A stretch of 9,734 nt of DNA. It comes from SIG440 sp045591035 (lineage in GTDB: Bacteria; Bacillota; Clostridia; Monoglobales; Monoglobaceae). Within the stretch, counting starts at the first letter, position 1, and every line of letters starts with the position of its first letter. Location of the stretch: positions 1 to 9,734 of the forward strand of contig JAZNSG010000063.1 in the NCBI GenBank assembly GCA_045591035.1. Direction: 5' to 3'. A program made the translations under genes and the position numbers. The notes beneath the pieces were generated by a model, which had not been told where the DNA came from, did not search any database, and saw only the letters and a program-made list of their open reading frames with translations. Of the stretch, positions 7,331 to 9,734 are shown in pieces.

Positions 7331-8260
7331 TTAGATTTCGTCCTCTGTCATTTGACTTATCAGTCTGTTATTAAGAGCTTCAGCCGCATTATATCCCATT
7401 CTTCTCTGACGATTATTCATTGCTGCAATTTCAAAAATGACAGCCAAATTTCGTCCCGGACGAACAGGGATGGTCAGACTTGGTATATCAATTCCCAAAA
7501 TATTTGTGTAGTTGTCAGTAAGACCAAGACGGTCATACTGCTTGTCCATCTGCCAGTTTTCTATGTGAATAATAAGGTCAATCTTTTCGGTATCCTTAAC
7601 AGCACCCATACCGAAAAGCTGCTTAACATCAACTATACCAATACCCCTCATTTCAATGAAGTGTCGGATAACCTCAGGGGCGCTGCCGACCAATGTTTTT
7701 GACGAAACCCTTTTTATCTCAACAGCATCGTCAGCAACAAGTCGATGACCACGTTTCATAAGCTCAACAGCAGTTTCACTTTTACCAACACCGCTTTCGC
7801 CCAAAATAAGTACACCCTCACCATATACTTCAACCAAAACACCGTGTCTGGTAATTCTGGGAGCGAGTTCAACATTCAAAAAGGCAATAAGCGCACTCAT
7901 AAAGCTTGAAGTTGAAAGCTGTGTTCTAAGAACATTTATTTCATATTTTTTTGCAAGTTCAAGGAACTCAGGAAGAATATCAAGTCCACGTGTAACAATT
8001 ACAACAGGCATACCCTTTGAGAAAAATGCATCTAATCGTTCATATCTGTCTTTAGGGTCAAGTTTTGTAAGAAAAGTATTTTCAACCATACCAAAAATCT
8101 GTATACGAGTGGGGTCAAAATAGTCAAAAAAGCCGGCCATCTGAAGTCCCGGACGATTAACATCCATTGTTTCAACTCGCATATCCGGTTTTGGAACATT
8201 GACCTCCTCAAGTTCAAAATCCTTAATTATTTTACGAACTTCAACAGAAAACTCTTGCAT
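7331..8260 (-). CDS. hprK: HPr kinase/phosphorylase
   Basis: Bifunctional enzyme that phosphorylates the PTS carrier HPr on Ser46 using ATP or pyrophosphate, and removes the phosphate by phosphorolysis. It sets catabolite repression through CcpA and controls sugar uptake. The 309 residues match the family length. An N-terminal HPrK domain (about 1-127) is followed by the kinase domain with His139 in TRHGVLVEVYG, a Walker A loop GESGVGKS (154-161), Asp177-Asp178 in LVADD, and the family signature EMRGIGIVDVKQLFG (203-217). The C-terminal IPVRPGRNLAVIFEIAAMN (264-282) is also conserved. ATG 8260 lies 8 bases from AGGAG. The in-frame GTG at 8269 overlaps that site and is rejected as the start. 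It is the first gene of the operon, behind a strong promoter. Its partner HPr is not encoded here, so the substrate must come from elsewhere in the genome. Confidence 0.97.
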   Translation of the reverse strand: MQEFSVEVRKIIKDFELEEVNVPKPDMRVETMDVNRPGLQMAGFFDYFDPTRIQIFGMVENTFLTKLDPKDRYERLDAFFSKGMPVVIVTRGLDILPEFLELAKKYEINVLRTQLSTSSFMSALIAFLNVELAPRITRHGVLVEVYGEGVLILGESGVGKSETAVELMKRGHRLVADDAVEIKRVSSKTLVGSAPEVIRHFIEMRGIGIVDVKQLFGMGAVKDTEKIDLIIHIENWQMDKQYDRLGLTDNYTNILGIDIPSLTIPVRPGRNLAVIFEIAAMNNRQRRMGYNAAEALNNRLISQMTEDEI

Positions 8261-8268
8261 AAAAGTCA

Positions 8269-8273
8269 CTCCT
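8269..8273 (-). promoter_or_regulatory. ribosome binding site of hprK
   Basis: AGGAG on the minus strand, 8 bases before ATG 8260. It shares bases with the alternative GTG at 8269, which makes that GTG unusable as a start and sets the protein N-terminus at MQEFSVEVRK. Confidence 0.75.
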
Positions 8274-8323
8274 ATGAATTTTTATATTAACAATGTTTGT
8301 TTTTACATAACTACACATAGTAC

Positions 8324-8352
8324 ATTATACCACATTTTAATTTATTTGCAAA
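8324..8352 (-). promoter_or_regulatory. sigma-A promoter of the hprK operon
   Basis: On the minus strand a perfect -10 box TATAAT (8329-8324) is preceded by an extended -10 TGG (8332-8330). Seventeen bases further upstream lies TTTGCA (8352-8347), matching the TTGACA consensus at 4 of 6 positions. The predicted transcript has a leader of about 55-60 bases to the hprK ATG. No riboswitch-like structure is apparent in that AT-rich leader. This is the only strong promoter I see for the six-gene operon. Confidence 0.75.
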
Positions 8353-8409
8353 TACTAAATACTTATTTTTAGGATAAAATCTATTTTGCTATTTTTTTTA
8401 GTAAAAGTA

Positions 8410-8438
8410 TTGACTTTATTCCTGATTTATGGTATCAT
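8410..8438 (+). promoter_or_regulatory. promoter of the tRNA-Asp/tRNA-Thr transcript
   Basis: TTGACT (8410-8415) and TATCAT (8433-8438) are separated by exactly 17 bases, each matching the sigma-A consensus at 5 of 6 positions. Initiation would fall near 8445, a few bases before the first tRNA at 8452. It diverges from the hprK promoter, with about 57 bases between the two -35 boxes. Confidence 0.8.
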
Positions 8439-8451
8439 AATCAAAGGTTTT

Positions 8452-8528
8452 GGTCCGGTAGTTCAGTTGGTTAGAATGCCAGCCTGTCACGCTGGAGGTC
8501 GTGGGTTCGAGCCCCATCCGGATCGCCA
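8452..8528 (+). tRNA. tRNA-Asp (anticodon GTC)
   Basis: A 77-base cloverleaf decoding GAC and GAU. The acceptor stem GGTCCGG pairs with CCGGATC (8518-8524, one G-T wobble). The D arm is GTTC/GAAT, and the anticodon stem CCAGC/GCTGG encloses loop CTGTCAC with GTC at 8486-8488. The T arm GTGGG/CCCAT carries the TTCGAGC loop. The discriminator is G and the 3' CCA is encoded (8526-8528). It is first in a two-tRNA transcript. Confidence 0.97.
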
Positions 8529-8532
8529 CTTT

Positions 8533-8608
<76 letters not shown>

Positions 8609-8613
8609 AATGA

Positions 8614-8656
8614 AAAGGGCGCTATTCCTTGTTTTTCAAGGGATGCGTCCTTTTTT
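8614..8656 (+). terminator. intrinsic terminator of the tRNA transcript
   Basis: A long hairpin starts 5 bases after tRNA-Thr. AAAGGGCGC (8614-8622) pairs with GCGTCCTTT (8645-8653), and inside it ATTCCTTG (8624-8631) pairs with CAAGGGAT (8637-8644) around a TTTTT loop. One base (8623) is bulged. The 3' arm runs into six T (8651-8656). Confidence 0.9.
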
Positions 8657-8730
8657 ATACAGTTTAAGTTTTAAGCAAATTACAATAATTTTAAATATTT
8701 TTTAATGTTTTTAGTTGTCAAAAAGTAGTC

Positions 8731-8757
8731 AAAAAAAGAGGCGGATTTCTCCGCCTC
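8731..8757 (-). terminator. intrinsic terminator of the peptidase gene
   Basis: A perfect 8-bp GC-rich stem, GAGGCGGA (8738-8745) with TCCGCCTC (8750-8757), closes a four-base loop. On the minus strand it is followed by seven T (8737-8731). It lies 30 bases after the peptidase stop codon and faces the tRNA terminator. Between the two terminators (8657-8730) there is only AT-rich sequence with no recognisable feature. Confidence 0.9.
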
Positions 8758-8787
8758 ATACTTTTTATTCAATGGATTTCAATTAAA

Positions 8788-9705
8788 TCAGCCTTTCATC
8801 ATATCTTTTATTTCGTTTATTGCTCTCCAAATACGTTCATTTTCTTCATCGTCACGCTTAGCGTGTCTATTAAGCATTGTTGCAGCTTCTGCACGAGTGA
8901 CAGGGTTTTCAGGTTCAAATGTTGTATCAGATGTACCTTTAATCAACCCAACAAAAAACGCATTCTTAACATCTTTGTAGAACCAATCTTTTTCTGCTAC
9001 ATCAGTGAAAGGGAGAACAAGTTCATCAGGATAGATAACATAAACAAAGTCTATTGCATTTCTGGGGACTTCCTTATATCCACCATCTCCCCAATCTTCG
9101 CCCCAAGAATTTTGGATTTTATAAGTCTTGTTTTTTTCGTTCCAGCCTCTTAACACAATCGCATGACATTCTCCAAAATAATCATTTGACACTGCAAGTA
9201 AAGGAATTTTTTTACCGTCAGCTGTTACATTATGCGTGAGTGCATGCTGGATTGCTTGATGCCTTTTTTCAGCATTTGCATAGTTTATGTTCGCATAACC
9301 CTTTATTTTATACTGTAGTGCTGTATCAAGGAGCTCAGGAAACCTCTTAACCATATCTCTTATTTCAGGCATCTCAAGAAGTATTCCAAAAGAAGATAAC
9401 GGCACCGCACCCATTTTTACTGCAAGATCCAAAAGTTTAGTCACATACATTCCAGGATGCTTGTCCTCATCTCCTCTAAGCATTCCGTATATAAAAGGCT
9501 CTGACATTCTCTTGCCGAATATGTGTTCCAAAATTGTTGCGTAAGCAAAAGCAGCACACGCTGATATATCTCCCTGGTCCTTAACCACTGCAATCCTTTC
9601 AATTTCAAATTCTTCAGGATATGTAGAGTCATCAACCGAACCACAGATAACCTCATAATCATATACCCTGGTTGGAACAGCTTCTAATTTAACTCCAAAT
9701 TTCAT
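8788..9705 (-). CDS. papain-like (C1) cysteine peptidase with one SLH domain, no signal peptide
   Basis: The 305-residue protein has a papain-family catalytic domain (about 35-225). The oxyanion-hole Gln44 and nucleophile Cys50 lie in VKDQGDISACAAFAYA, the general-base His181 in GECHAIVLRGW, and Asn199 in QNSWGEDWGDGGY. A single SLH domain follows (about 232-282, FTDVAEKDWFYKDV to PVTRAEAATMLNRHA), then a charged, probably helical tail (283-305). All catalytic positions are intact, so activity is expected; the target is unknown. SLH domains bind pyruvylated cell-wall polymers, yet the N-terminus (MKFGVKLEAVP) has no signal peptide or membrane segment. An in-frame TAA at 9721-9723 rules out a longer N-terminus. 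AGGAG (9716-9720) lies 10 bases and GGAG (9710-9713) 4 bases before the ATG. No promoter is visible in the 29 upstream bases, so it may be cotranscribed with a gene beyond the window. Related proteins occur in phage lysis regions (from memory). Confidence 0.85.
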   Translation of the reverse strand: MKFGVKLEAVPTRVYDYEVICGSVDDSTYPEEFEIERIAVVKDQGDISACAAFAYATILEHIFGKRMSEPFIYGMLRGDEDKHPGMYVTKLLDLAVKMGAVPLSSFGILLEMPEIRDMVKRFPELLDTALQYKIKGYANINYANAEKRHQAIQHALTHNVTADGKKIPLLAVSNDYFGECHAIVLRGWNEKNKTYKIQNSWGEDWGDGGYKEVPRNAIDFVYVIYPDELVLPFTDVAEKDWFYKDVKNAFFVGLIKGTSDTTFEPENPVTRAEAATMLNRHAKRDDEENERIWRAINEIKDMMKG

Positions 9706-9734
9706 TCCTCTCCATCTCCTTTATTCTTAAGTAT

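Noticed and set aside
7007..7702. Plus-strand reading frame of 231 codons opposite the PHP gene and hprK
   Set aside because: It spans two real genes on the other strand, has no ribosome binding site or domain, and has a composition typical of an antisense shadow.
8289..8297. Palindrome AACAATGTT in the hprK leader as a regulatory site
   Set aside because: It is too short and AT-rich, and there is no second copy or known motif to support it.
8351..8411. Inverted pair AATACTT/AAGTATT as an operator
   Set aside because: Seven-base matches are expected by chance in such AT-rich sequence; it is mentioned only as part of the divergent promoter region.
8717..8736. Direct repeat GTCAAAAA in two copies near the peptidase terminator
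   Set aside because: It is a short low-complexity A-rich repeat with no sign of a mobile-element end or att site.

Overview
The window is a low-GC, AT-rich bacterial chromosome segment and most likely comes from the Clostridia (Bacillota). The evidence is a HprK/P-type bifunctional kinase, a WhiA protein, a short DnaE polymerase, strong AGGAGG-type ribosome binding sites, sigma-A-like promoters and an SLH-domain protein. The genus cannot be fixed from sequence alone.

Left and centre (about 59-8352, all on the minus strand): a compact six-gene operon read from right to left, hprK - PHP-family phosphatase - murB - whiA - dnaE - CDF metal exporter. Gaps between genes run from 1 to about 65 bases, and nearly every start has a good Shine-Dalgarno. 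A strong extended -10 promoter lies upstream of hprK. The operon joins carbon-catabolite signalling (HprK), peptidoglycan precursor synthesis (MurB), a growth/division DNA-binding protein (WhiA), DNA synthesis (DnaE), a stand-alone metal-dependent phosphoesterase and a divalent metal exporter whose site residues point to manganese. The order resembles the hprK-murB-rapZ-yvcK-whiA-dnaE neighbourhood common in Clostridia, but rapZ, yvcK and an HPr/Crh gene are missing here, and pfkA is not the gene after dnaE.

Middle right (8410-8656, plus strand): a two-gene tRNA transcript, tRNA-Asp(GTC) and tRNA-Thr(GGT) four bases apart. It has a near-consensus promoter divergent from that of hprK and a strong intrinsic terminator.

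Right end (8731-9705, minus strand): a papain-like cysteine peptidase with one C-terminal SLH domain and no signal peptide, followed by its own perfect-hairpin terminator. It converges on the tRNA transcript and belongs to a transcription unit that may begin beyond the window. It is the only accessory-looking gene and could mark the edge of a mobile or prophage-derived region beside the tRNAs; that is inference.

Most of the window is conserved housekeeping sequence. I saw no CRISPR array, insertion sequence, retron or toxin-antitoxin pair. The points worth a second look are the signal-less peptidase-SLH protein, the duplicated C-terminal domain and Mn-type site of the CDF exporter, the reduced gene set of the operon, and the intact PHP site in DnaE.
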